From Usnea hakonensis (lineage: Eukaryota; Ascomycota; Lecanoromycetes; Lecanorales; Parmeliaceae): a stretch of 64,000 bases of DNA. Location of the stretch: NCBI GenBank assembly GCA_013423325.1, contig BLJB01000174.1, positions 85,837 to 149,836 on the forward strand, in the 5' to 3' direction. Position numbers and translations under genes: made by a program. How positions within the stretch are numbered: the stretch's first letter is position 1; each line of letters begins with the position of its first letter. The notes under the pieces were generated by a model, which saw only the letters and a program-made list of their open reading frames with translations, had not been told where the DNA came from and ran no database searches. Positions 10,937 through 21,508 of this stretch are shown here, in pieces.

Positions 10937-13900
10937 TATGAAAAGTAACAAGACAACCGCGACTAGAGTTGTAGATTGACTCTAAGGTATCATGCTTGCT
11001 GTACATACGGCAGTCTTAGTAGTCACCTTTGCATGGACTACTTTATCTTATGTCACTATGGAGCACGGGAGAAGCGAGAGTAAGCCAAGCAAGGCAAAGC
11101 CTGCATCCCATGTCCAAAGTCATCCCCGTAATTTCAGATAATAGCGCGTAAACGATGCCGATTGATAGGCATCAAACATTCAGCTTCAGTTCCAACAAAG
11201 TAAAGCCCGATTATTATTATAGCCTATATTAATATTTAATCCTCTGGTCTCATATGTAACACGCACTTGAGGTAGGGGGCTAGTCGCAGCCTGCTACCTG
11301 CAAGGCGAAGACGCGAAGACGCGAAAGAGAGATCTGGATCTTTTCTCGGGATCAACACCAAGAGAGCTGCGGGAAGAAGATCAATAATCATACGTAGCAG
11401 TATCATAGTAGTGACGGACACATATCATGGATGAGGATAAAGGAGGATGAATGCACCAGCGAAAGGCATGCATGCTTGGCCGTGGCATGACTACCTACTT
11501 TACTTATTCGCTAAGAGTAATGATAGGAGTCTGGCCGGCATTTGGTGCTTTGGTAAATTCGTCAAATGTGCAATATGTGTGTAAGATTTGAAAACGGAAG
11601 CAGCGGTGATTGGGCGAATCAAAACCCCTGTTCGGCCACCAGGGCTGTCCAGGACTCCAAAGTCTCCAAGAGTCCAGTGCCTCCAACTTTTAGCCTCTCC
11701 CCTCTCTATCCAAGCTTCCCGCTTCCCAGAAATCAAGATACGGTTGGTACGGTACCAGTACCAAATCCAAAAACCCGTCCTATGCCGTCAAAAGATGCTC
11801 AACCCACTAATTAAAACTACTACTCTGGTCTCTGGCTGACTGACTTGATGTCGGTGGCGGTCATCGGGTCTTCACCATGAGCAATTGTCTTGGAAGGAAT
11901 CTTGGTTGGTTTTGGTTGGTTCTCAAGCCAACAAGATTTGTGCTGCCTCATGCTGCCGAAAATACCACGCATCTGTGACCAAGCCCCATCATCTGAGCGG
12001 TCCTTGCTCGGCACAACTAGAAAGTCTCGTATGCAGGAGCGATGACACTCTACATACAACAGTGCCTACAACGGGCATGCGAAGTTTTACAAATTTGCAA
12101 TCCTCCCTGGCGCAGCAATTGAGAGCGGCGGTGGAGATCAACAATAATACACTAGGCTGTTGGGAATCCGAAGCACACTGCAGTAAGCAAGTGCCAGCCG
12201 AAGGTACTAAGGATCAGCGACCTCCTGATGACTTGATTGGGGCCATGATGATACAAGGCATTTAGATGAGGTGTCAGAAGCGACGGCTTTTACGTGTAGC
12301 GTGTTTGTTGACAAGCTGACAGGATCCTAGATTTCACTTGTGAGAAGAGACAATCATCAATCCGGCATCGTCATTCCTCATGTGCTATCCCGACAAAAAA
12401 AGAAAGGAGCGTATTGACACCGATGCAGCCGACGGCGATACTGCAAGCAGACTAATCGGAGGAGCAGGGTCCCATAAGTAGGACGTGGGACGGTCCCTGC
12501 GGCAATGACCTTGCAATCAGTAAACGCCCGTCCACCTAGGCCCCAAGCAAAGTGTCTCATGGATGATGGAGTTGCGGAACAACGTTGGACGGGATAAGGC
12601 TAAAAGGGTCAAGAATACGAATAAGGCCACGACAGCATCTTCTAGAGTTCCGGGGGTTGATCATTTTCTTCGCAAGAGGCAAAGAGGGGCATGCGTGGAT
12701 GATGATCCCTGGATCAGCTGGAAAGATGGCTCAGACTGATGATGAATTGCATTAAATGAGGCAGTCACAAGAGGAGCCGAAAGGTCCGACTGCGATAGGA
12801 AAGGCTACGGTGGTACGCTGGCCCCGTGTGTCTTCTTATTGCAGCGGTCGGATGTGGTGGTGGTGTTCGGGCGAGGCCAAAACCTGCAGAGTTTCCACTC
12901 TTGCGAAAAGTACCGCTAACTAGTGCGGTGAGTAAGATTTTTTTATTTTTTTGAGAAAGAAAATTTATTTTATTAGTACATCATGAATGGAGGTTTTGAA
13001 GCTTTATCGCTGGTCGAGGGGACGGGCTTGGTTGGCAGCTAAGGAGTGAAAGTGGGTTTTCATTGGTGTGCAGGGAGGGGAGGGAGGCGGGGGATGTTTG
13101 AGTACTGTAGGGTAGGATGTGGAAAGGGGGATAGGGTCTCACACTCGGCTGCATGCTGCTGCGACCCGTGCTGCAAGCCTGTGCAAAAGATTATTGCCCC
13201 TCGATCAATCAAGCCCCTCATCTAGGTCATCTTTGCCGCTTACGAAAAGCGCTTGCTGGCAGCTTGGCCCAAAAATGTGAATCCTTACCTGAACAAGCAA
13301 AGCCTTTGCCGCCTCCAAGAAAAAATAATCCAATCCAAAATGTGTGATCTGAGGTCAAGACCAAGCAAGTATCGGAAAAGTATTTTAATTATACAAAATT
13401 ATCGATTTGACTACTATGTACTTCAGCAGATAGAGTCACAGGATACCCGTCTTTGATGCTAGGGGTAGGTGGAAAATGCACTATCCAGCTCCACCACCGG
13501 CAGCATATCTCTTAGTGCTTCCTCGTATAAGCTATACTCCACACTCCGTACTTTTACATGCCGTTATCCACAAGTTGCTCTCTTGGGGCCAAGAGAGCAG
13601 CCTAGAAGTAGGCAGAAGCAATAAAATGATAGAGAGTAGCTCGTTTCCATGCAAGGGAACGCCACGACAACGGTAGTAGCTGTAGGCTGTAATAATAATG
13701 TAGGCTGACAGGCGTCATGCTGGTGATGAAATAATAATGATGATGTCGGAAAGATATGGAAAGTGTTATGTACGAGGACGGATTGGGAAATTTAAGAGAT
13801 AGGGAGTCAGGAGTCAGGAAGACCAAGCGGCCGAGCTGCCTACTTTATGCCAAGACTGCCCCAGGGCGTGACGTGGGGTTCATAATTCCCGAGGCCAACC

Positions 13901-15210
13901 TCGGTCCAAATCACTCTCGTCAAGTAAAAGATACGTACTCTAAAATTGTATCGCTCGACAAGGTATTATTATTATTATGTTTCCGCAAGCATGCGTTGCC
14001 TTGCAATATCTGTCCAACGGAAAGAAGTAGAAAAAAACATATATCACGACCAGTACAGATATGGCGACAGACCATAGATAAGAGGTGCGCTTCCACCTAC
14101 CCTGATCCCGATCTTGATCCTGCTACGCCTATACCGACCGGCGACACCAACTACGGAGTATACGAAACCTAGCTTAGCTGGTGCGTCTTACGGAGCTCAC
14201 AGTTGCAGAAGCAACCAGCAGAATTCCTTACCACAAGCATCAACCAATCTGTCAAAGTACGATCCATCTTAACGAGTCGAAAAAATAAGACGCTCTTCCC
14301 GAAGTGCAATGTACGATATGCCGACCAAGGAATGGATAAGAAAGCGATCAGAGTTTTGGCCATGTCTCGGATTCTTTGCCGGGTAGGGACAGGTATTGAT
14401 GATTTATGATTATTCCTGGTCCTGCTGAATGGAGAAGGGACATGCGTCAAACTCGATCCTGATTACGGGCGGTCAGTCCGAATCTCGCAAGAAAGGATGT
14501 GGGAGTGGAGTGGATGCTTTTCAGAATCAGCACAGCAGCGCAAATGATGCAATGCAAACGCAACCCAAAATCAAATCCCAAAAACAAATCAAATCAATCC
14601 AAATGCAACGCAAATCAAACCAACTTGACTTGAACACATAATTTCGGAATAGTGTCCATCAGCGTTACGAGGAGAGAGTACGTCATCTAGCTGCAATACG
14701 ACTTTCGCTTGACTTCGCAAAAACAGGCCGCCTTTGGGTTTTATTCGGTTTCACCATCATCAACCAGCATAATCCGCAACTGACATACCGTATGAATCCA
14801 TCGCTTTTCCCTCGCATCGTCGTCATCACTGCCGCACTGCTGCAAACTTCGCCTCATGTGTTGGTCGATGCTTGTCATCGTATCCAAGCTCCCAGCTCTC
14901 GTGTCAACTTGTAGCGCTTGTCCACACTGCGCAACAATAATAACGAGAGCTCCGAGATCCGCATTCGTTCCCGGAATCGCTAGGCTTCCATGCCATGTCT
15001 CAGCTGTGGATTACCTACTATTCTGTCGGTAGCGAAACTCTTAAACGCAACAGTCACCGTAGCCAAAGCATCATGCAGGTCGACATACTTGGATGCTCTC
15101 TAGCTAAAATGTTGTGAGCTAGATACAATACCGTTGTGTCACTCGTAAGTCACCGATGACCGCTCACGACCCAAATCTCTCCCCTTCAAACGCCATGGAT
15201 ATATCCCAAT

Positions 15211-16218
15211 TTAATCAGTATCAAGCACAGACGCTCCTCCACTCATTGATGGCTCATTGTGGCTATTCGGCTTAACGTAGGTCTGATCAACGAAGTACTG
15301 GTGGTTCTTGAACCAGTCGAAGTAGCGGCTGCGTCCATGCTGGCTCTTGTACCAATGACAGATCCCTTCAGCTATCTTATTCTTCTTTTGCCAACCCTGA
15401 ACGGTCTCGCTCCTTGGCGGGCTTGGAAGGATGAAGAGTCCTTGATATAGACCAAGGAGTTTGCTTTCTTTTTCGATGCTGTCGACTTTGTTGAAGCCAA
15501 ACTGCTCACGCGTCAAGGGATGTGAAGGAATTTCGTCCCACTTCGCTGCTTCTATGAGCTTCTCAGCCGTGGTCGCTTTGTAGGGGGTGGTAGCGACATT
15601 AAGATCTACGCCATGATTCTCCGCGATTGTCATCTTAGGAACTGTCTACTGTCAAGGAGCATTCAGAGCAAGACAAGGCGGAACTCACATTCTCCCAATC
15701 CTTGCTCCATCTTCTCAGGATTAACTACGGGACTGTCCGTGACAGGCTTCACCTCGAAACCCTCCTGGGATGGCCCATTCTCCTTGTCTCCTATGATGAC
15801 GATGTCGAACAAGACCCCAGGTTCGTCCTGCTTGTCGTTCTTCTTGCCTTCAATCATTAAGGCTTGCTTCCAATCCTCATACACCGTCGTCAATTAGCTT
15901 TGAATATTCTACAAGCTTTCATTGCTCTATTACTTTCTGCTTTGGCATCGGGCTCAAAAGAACCCTGATACGTGTGTCTTGTTTTCGTCAGCATGACATC
16001 GGCATATAGAGGAATTGCGAGAGACTAACTCCTTTCCATCGATGACCGAGGTTTTTGGCATCAGCGTCACAAGATACGAGTTCGTCTTCGCGGCTTCCAT
16101 CATTGTGGATAGTGTCAACATTTGGGGTGCTTCATGGAGGTTCGGCCTTAAGTTACTGTGCATGATCACCGACTATCATGATATTGATTCTCCCAGACGG
16201 CCCGGAATCGGCGCTCAT
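15211..16218 (-). CDS. Hypothetical multi-exon gene (5' exons uncertain)
   Basis: I do not recognise this gene. The two 3' segments are convincing coding: about 15889-15689, and 15641-15211. They are joined by a 47-nt intron (GTGAGT...ACAG) so that the frame runs GLGE|FPKMTIAENHG without a stop. The C-terminal 140 residues are rich in Lys, Trp and Tyr, with YFDWFKNHQYFVDQTY near the end, and show no catalytic motif I know. Upstream, an in-frame TAA forces another intron, perhaps GTAATA (about 15931) to TATGAG (about 15876). A plausible first exon begins at ATG 16218 and reads SADSGPSGRINIMIVGDH; this beta-strand-then-GD start resembles SGNH-hydrolase N-termini, but the catalytic serine position is His. 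The middle exons can be spliced in more than one way, so the true protein is unsettled. Confidence 0.4.
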
Positions 16219-16696
16219 CTTCTCTTGCGTGTACTTGCTCTGCTCGCCGCTCTTGCAGGTTAAAGTTTTCCCAAGCAGTGCTTTGTTGTCACTAATGGAA
16301 GAGTTTGAATAATATGAAAGGCGTGAGAGTGGAAGAGATGAAGATTGAAGTTCTTCTCGCAATAAGCAAGGTAAGGTGAAGTGAGGTTTCGGTTCGATTT
16401 TAGAAGTGAATGCAGAGCAATTAGCGCCAACGCGGACTGTGTACCTCAACATTTGATTTGGGAACGTATTCCTTGAGAGGGCCATCACTCTATAGCCCCG
16501 GGGCGCTTCCAAGCAGTCTCATTGTGCCCTTGTTGAAAGGTTTATGCCGGCCTTGCGGACACTACCGGCAACACAGATCAAAGGATACTGAACGCGATCT
16601 CATGCGATGTTCAGATCAGGGGCTAACGTGGGAGGGTTTGCCTCTGCCAGTACACAAAGAGGGAATGCAAATGCTATGAAGAAAGAGCTCGGTGAG

Positions 16697-16720
16697 AAGG
16701 ACGTGATCTATCACGTCCTT
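16697..16720. promoter_or_regulatory. Perfect 24-bp palindrome upstream of HEM3
   Basis: Two 11-nt arms (AAGGACGTGAT and its exact complement) flank a CT centre, about 310 bp upstream of the HEM3 start. The arms contain GACGTGAT, which resembles half-sites of bHLH/bZIP factors, including SREBP-type sites known at fungal sterol and heme genes. A binding role is inference. Confidence 0.5.
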
Positions 16721-16746
16721 TTCAGACTCAGAGTCGAAGACTAGGT

Positions 16747-16761
16747 TTAGGGTTAGGGTTA
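16747..16761 (+). promoter_or_regulatory. Telomere-repeat-like TTAGGG motif
   Basis: Reads TTAGGGTTAGGGTTA about 270 bp upstream of HEM3. Short TTAGGG arrays in promoters are known sites for Tbf1-like factors in fungi. Here the role is inferred from sequence and position only. Confidence 0.6.
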
Positions 16762-17029
16762 CAGCCGTGTCATTGTGTACTGCACTCTTGCCTCGTCTGT
16801 ACACATCTATAATTCTAGTTCACGAAAAATACAAATAGAACCTCAATTCCAGCAGGTCGAACCTCTGATAGAAAGACCCTCTTTTGGTGCCATCTTACAT
16901 CCCCCGACTGGTGAAGAGCCTACATTGTACCCTCGTCATCCAATTACCAAAGCTGCATGAGCGAGCACACGCAGCTTACACATTCACTTCCTACACGCAT
17001 ATCTCCCCTCGGACCGTCCACCCAAAACA

Positions 17030-18310
17030 ATGGCCGATCGTTCTCCAACCAGCACGGATAACCCCTCAATTGCCTCCCCTCCACCTCCCATATCCACCTC
17101 CGACTTCACATCTACCTATCCCGAGTCCTCCTCCACCTCTCGAACCCTCAACATAGGAACACGCTCTCGAACCCTCAACATAGGAACACGCTCCTCTGCC
17201 CTCGCCCTCGCACAGGTAGTTCTCTTCACCGACGTCCTCCAAATCTCTCACCCGGATCTAACGACCGCAACGCACCCAACATCTACATCCTTAGGCGACA
17301 CAGACAAAACCACAGCCCTCCACACACTAGCATCGACGGGAAAGTCGATTTGGACTGAGGACCTGGAAGCAGAGCTACTTAAGGGGCGGGTAGATGTGAT
17401 TATACATTCGCTGAAAGATGTGCCTACAAAACTACCCTCGGGGTGCGTGTGCGCTGCTGTGGGCGCGAGGGAAGAAGCTAGGGATGCCGTTGTCATAAGC
17501 CTGGCGAGGCAAGCGCAGGGCTGGAGGAATTTGGGCGATTTACCAGAGGGAGGAGTCGTGGGCACGAGTTCTGTACGGAGAGCGGCAATGGTACGGAGGA
17601 TGTACCCTCACCTCGTGATCAAAGACGTACGCGGCAACGTCCCTACCCGATTGCGCAAACTTGATGACGCCTCACACGGATTCGACGCCCTCGTCATCGC
17701 CGGCGCCGGCGTCCAAAGGCTTGGTATGGGAGAGAGAATCAGCAGCTGGCTGGGGAGTGAGGAAGGGGTCTTGCATGCTGTCGGGCAAGGAGCGATAGGT
17801 GTCGAATGGAGGGAAGGCGATGAGTGGACTGGGGCTATATTGGCGGAGGCGGAGAGGAGGATAGGGAAGGTGGGAAAGAGGGTGCGATGGGAGTGTTTAG
17901 GTGAACGGTCTCTGCTTCGGGTGCTCGAAGGTGGCTGCTCGGTCCCAGTAGGCGTCGAGTGTGTCTGGGAAGAAGGGCATCTGCAGAAAGGCGATGGGAC
18001 AGGAACGGACGCCGTGGTCGAGCGGCCAGGTGGACGCAGTAATGGCCACGAACACGACGACGCTCTCCCTGAAGGATCTGATAATGAAAGAGGCCAGTAT
18101 GGCGGTACGTTGATCCTGCGGGCTATGGTCGTCAGCTTGGATGGCAAGGAGTGCGTCGAAGGCTCGAGACGGCATTACGTGAGCTCTGACGCGGACGCCG
18201 AGGAGTGCGGGTGGCGCATGGCCGGGGACCTGGTGGACAAAGGCGCAGGGAAGATTCTCGAGAAGATCACGCTGAACAGGGGGATGATTGCGGGCCAGGG
18301 CGGTGCGTGA
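17030..18310 (+). CDS. HEM3: Porphobilinogen deaminase (hydroxymethylbilane synthase)
   Basis: Third enzyme of heme synthesis after ALA: joins four porphobilinogen units into hydroxymethylbilane. Single exon, 426 residues; family members are usually 310-370, the excess being a Ser/Thr/Pro-rich N-terminus and a hydrophilic insert near 320-355. Family motifs are LNIGTRSSALALAQ (from about 48), HSLKDVPT (about 126-133), GTSSVRR and the dipyrromethane cofactor loop GGCSVPVG, with Cys303 as the attachment residue. A 27-bp tandem duplication repeats SRTLNIGTR at residues 37-45 and 46-54, so the first substrate-binding strand is written twice. Usually a cytosolic enzyme; no clear targeting signal seen. 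Convergent with NDE1. Confidence 0.95.
   Translation: MADRSPTSTDNPSIASPPPPISTSDFTSTYPESSSTSRTLNIGTRSRTLNIGTRSSALALAQVVLFTDVLQISHPDLTTATHPTSTSLGDTDKTTALHTLASTGKSIWTEDLEAELLKGRVDVIIHSLKDVPTKLPSGCVCAAVGAREEARDAVVISLARQAQGWRNLGDLPEGGVVGTSSVRRAAMVRRMYPHLVIKDVRGNVPTRLRKLDDASHGFDALVIAGAGVQRLGMGERISSWLGSEEGVLHAVGQGAIGVEWREGDEWTGAILAEAERRIGKVGKRVRWECLGERSLLRVLEGGCSVPVGVECVWEEGHLQKGDGTGTDAVVERPGGRSNGHEHDDALPEGSDNERGQYGGTLILRAMVVSLDGKECVEGSRRHYVSSDADAEECGWRMAGDLVDKGAGKILEKITLNRGMIAGQGGA
17138..17191 (+). repeat. 27-bp in-frame tandem duplication within HEM3
   Basis: Two identical 27-bp units, 17138-17164 and 17165-17191, each encoding SRTLNIGTR. No substitutions separate them, so the event is young or conversion-maintained. 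Confidence 0.95.
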
Positions 18311-19114
18311 TCGATAGAGGAGGTCCTGCGTCGAGAAGGCCGGGGCCCTTTGGAAAGACTTGTGCTCCCAGCACTTCACATCAATCCTTCCCTGTCCACC
18401 ACTCATCTCATCCCGTCCAACGATAGACGTCGTCTTCCTAGGACAAATCTACGGAAAAATAGCGTGAGCCTCCCCAACCCAATCCTCATGCCCATCCCCA
18501 TCGCACCCGTTCATCCATCCCTCCCATGAACCCCAATAGCCCCAACCCCTCTTGATCGCAACCCACCACCAAAAAAAAAAAAAAAAAAACCATCAGCAAA
18601 GCGCCGATGTCGAAAGATGAGCCCCCCAAGACATTCACCGTTCGCGTTGTGTGGTCCGGATAGGAAGAAGTAGTCTCGAAGAGAGTGTGTTGGTTGATGG
18701 ATGGGAAGAAAGTGTGGGGGGTTCAGATCCCATGCAGCGGAGAATGTTGATGGTGAGAAAGGGGTGTCTTTTTACTCGGTTGGGAATTGCTATGGGGGAT
18801 CAGCTTTGCGGTATAGAGAAAGGCCCCGGGGGGTTGGTGGATAAGGACGAGAGAGATGCTTCTTTTCACCAGATTTTCGGTCCAAGGTGACTTTTTTTGC
18901 ACGTCTTCTTGTTGTACTTGGTTGGTCGAGAAGGATGAGAGTGCTGTATTAAATTACAACGGCGGAGAGAAGTAGAAGAATAAGTCTATGTAAAGGCTCT
19001 TTTATTATCGACGGCTCAGTAGTCAAACAAAGCAAGGTATCAAAAGCGTAGTGTATCGAGAACCCAACAGAAGGAAGGGATACCTGTCACCAAAGCCTGT
19101 CTCCAACTTCCCCC
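18311..19114. other. Convergent 3' intergenic stretch HEM3/NDE1
   Basis: Presumed 3' UTRs of both genes. Includes a 19-nt A run at 18571-18589. No other gene seen. Confidence 0.5.
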
Positions 19115-21037
19115 TCACTCTCTACTGACGTCTCTGCCAAAGAGGGAGGATTTGACCCAGTCCACACAGACCAACAGTCGATTCCTCCAGCTGAAGCACA
19201 TGTTCACGTAGGCGCTTTTCCAGAACCTTCAGCCAGACATGATCAGTGAGTGAGATGAAAAAGCAGAGATCTCGGGGCTCCACAACTCACCAGTATGTGA
19301 TTGTCCCACCGCTCGCAAAGTTGCCACTCAGCCAGCTGATGTCCGCTACCGCCTTGTCGTGTCCAATGTACGCCAGACTGCCCTGGTGACTGTACTCAAA
19401 CGGGCCAATCTGCTTCACGCGTCTCAACGACTTCTGCAGCAATTTGATCTGGTCGAAAATCTGCGTCCGCTTGTCGCCCGTCACCTTGGCTTGCGCTTCA
19501 GATAGGCTGGCAAGCTCTTTATTGATGGTGTCGGATTTCCCGAGGGAGTTGAAGAGGCGGGCTAGGAAGGCACCCTCTTGGGAAGCGACTTGGGCCGTGG
19601 GAGCATAATTAGCGATGGCGCAGTCGCCGACAGCCCAGACATTCTCGGTGCCGTTGACGACGAGGTATTCGTTGACTGCGAGACCGCGGCGGGAGTCCTT
19701 CTGCGCCGGAATCTGGGACATAAGATCTTTGACGACGGGACGAAGTGCATTGCCGGTAGCCCACACCAGCAGACCATATGGCATGACTTCCTTCTCCTTT
19801 GTGCCGTCGGGTTTGGTATACTCTGCTTCAATGGTTTTATCGGTAACATTCTTAACCATGGTCTTGGTGCGGATGGTGATGGACTCCTCCTTGAACGCCT
19901 TCTCGGTATAATCAATCAGCTGCTTGGAGAACATGGGCAGAACGTTGGGCAGCGCTTCAACTAGGGTGACGTGAAAGTTATCCACAATCTCAGGAACCCA
20001 TTTCTTGAGATCCTGCGCAAAAAAGTCTTGCAGCTCCCCAGCAAATTCAACGCCGGTTGGGCCTCCTCCCACCACAACCATGTGTAACAGACGTTTTCGC
20101 TCTTCAGCGGACTGGTCTTTGAAACTGGCAGTCTCAACGCAATCCATGATCCTCTTGCGGATCTGCTGTGCATCGCCTACCTCTTTCAAAAAGCATGAGT
20201 GTTCCCTGACGCCTGGGATACCGAAGGTTGCATTTTCCGCACCGACGCCAACAACCAACATATCGAAAGGAACCTCTGTGGACATCATGTCACCCTTGAT
20301 CTCAGACTCGTCATTTATGTAAACGAGCTTTTTTTCATAGTCAACTTTCGTAGCTTCAGCTTCATAGTATTTGACTGTAGCTTGCTTGTGCCGCAATATG
20401 TTTCGGATGGGCTCCATAATTGATCGATGCTCAATGGTTCCGGTTGTACACGAAGGAAGTAAGGGGGTGAAGAGGAAATAGTTTCGTGGAGAGATGACGA
20501 TGACATTGTAGTTCTCGGTGTCTGTCAGATAATGTTAGGACGCGAAAGGTAGACAAAGTCGAGGTGGACCTGCCCAAATTTTTGAGAAGAGACACAGAGC
20601 CCCATCCAGTGCCTATAACTCGTCAATGGCTGTCACACGGCCTCCAATTGGTTAGTCATACCAAGAATGACCAGAGTTTTCTTTGTAGGATCGGCCTCGA
20701 GCTGCTCCGAAGGCGTCCGCAGCAAGTAGATGGTGTAGCCCAGATATCCGACGCTGCCAATTGCTCCCAGGTAGACTGCCCTCCATAACCATCTGAGGGT
20801 GGCCCTGCTCCTTCTGAAGTATCTTTGCGGCTTCGTGTCGGCATACGATCTTCTAAAGGTCCGCTGTAAGGATGACCTCGGGCACTGTGGGATAGAGGAT
20901 GGTCTGATTAGGGCGCGTGACTGATGCAGGGCGGTGGAACGAGTCGTCAGGGTGCGCCGAGCTGTTATCGCGATTTCTGAAGCTCCCTTCTGACACGCTA
21001 GCCTCAGTAAAGGCCGCATGGCTGGATTTGTTGCCAT
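19115..21037 (-). CDS. NDE1: Alternative (rotenone-insensitive) NADH dehydrogenase, external type
   Basis: Type II NADH:ubiquinone oxidoreductase that oxidises NADH without pumping protons. Four exons: 21037-20662, 20612-20574, 20521-19291 and 19226-19115, giving 585 residues. The N-terminus is Arg/Ser-rich (mitochondrial presequence), followed by a hydrophobic segment near 86-106. That pairing is typical of NDE enzymes facing the intermembrane space; the side is inferred. The FAD site GTGWGS (126-131) is rebuilt exactly across intron 1, and the NADH site VVGGGPTG lies near 288-295. The C-terminal exon supplies the family's amphipathic tail ending in LFGRDVSRE. Intron 2 is best explained by a GC donor (TTGG|GCAGGT...CTGACAG) giving KNLD|TENYNV. 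No EF-hand insert was seen. Confidence 0.93.
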
Positions 21038-21508
21038 GAAAGATTGTGAAGAATGAGGGAAAAAGCTGGCTTGAGAATTTCATCTTCAAGGGGAGGCTTT
21101 TTTTTTAGTTTCAATTCAGCCCTATCTGACCAAAGATAAGATACGCCTCCCAAGCCTCTGAAAAGGATCCCTTGATCCATGCTAAATTGCTTTCCAAAAT
21201 GGTCTCGGTCCAAGAACATATTTACAAGTGAAAGAAAAGACATGGTGGATATTGCGAAGCTGAATTGGCCGGACTTCAAACCAATTGAGTTATGAGTATG
21301 CTGTGCATGCCAGTAGCGTAAATTGGCTAAGACGTTCCTTCAATATGTTCTCCGGTTGGACAAGTATTGCATCTTCCCAATGTTTCTTTAGTCTCCGAGA
21401 GTAGACCATATCTTATCCTTTCCCACACTCCGCAGTCCGTGTTTTCCCTCCATCTAAAATGCACTGAATCATCATCATCATCATCAAGTTCATGCCATTC
21501 GTAGCGAT
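21038..21508. other. Intergenic stretch NDE1/arrestin
   Basis: Presumed NDE1 promoter and 3' UTR of the arrestin gene. Holds a short ATC triplet run at about 21469-21485. Nothing else seen. Confidence 0.4.

Larger units (their letters stand above)
9269..15210. other. 5.9-kb gene-poor stretch upstream of the cyclin gene
   Basis: No reading frame longer than about 140 codons and none with family signal, splice pattern or codon structure I can defend. Contains short simple repeats (9574-9599, 10912-10936), A runs near 10555-10567 and an A/C-rich AAATC-like stretch at about 14525-14635. Plausible content is a long promoter or 5' leader of the cyclin gene and non-coding transcripts, but this is inference. 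Confidence 0.4.
16219..17029. promoter_or_regulatory. Shared upstream region of HEM3 and the hypothetical gene
   Basis: About 0.8 kb between divergent start codons. It carries a perfect 24-bp palindrome and a telomere-repeat-like motif (listed separately), and a CCAAT box at about 16939 in HEM3 orientation. No coding signal. Confidence 0.5.
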
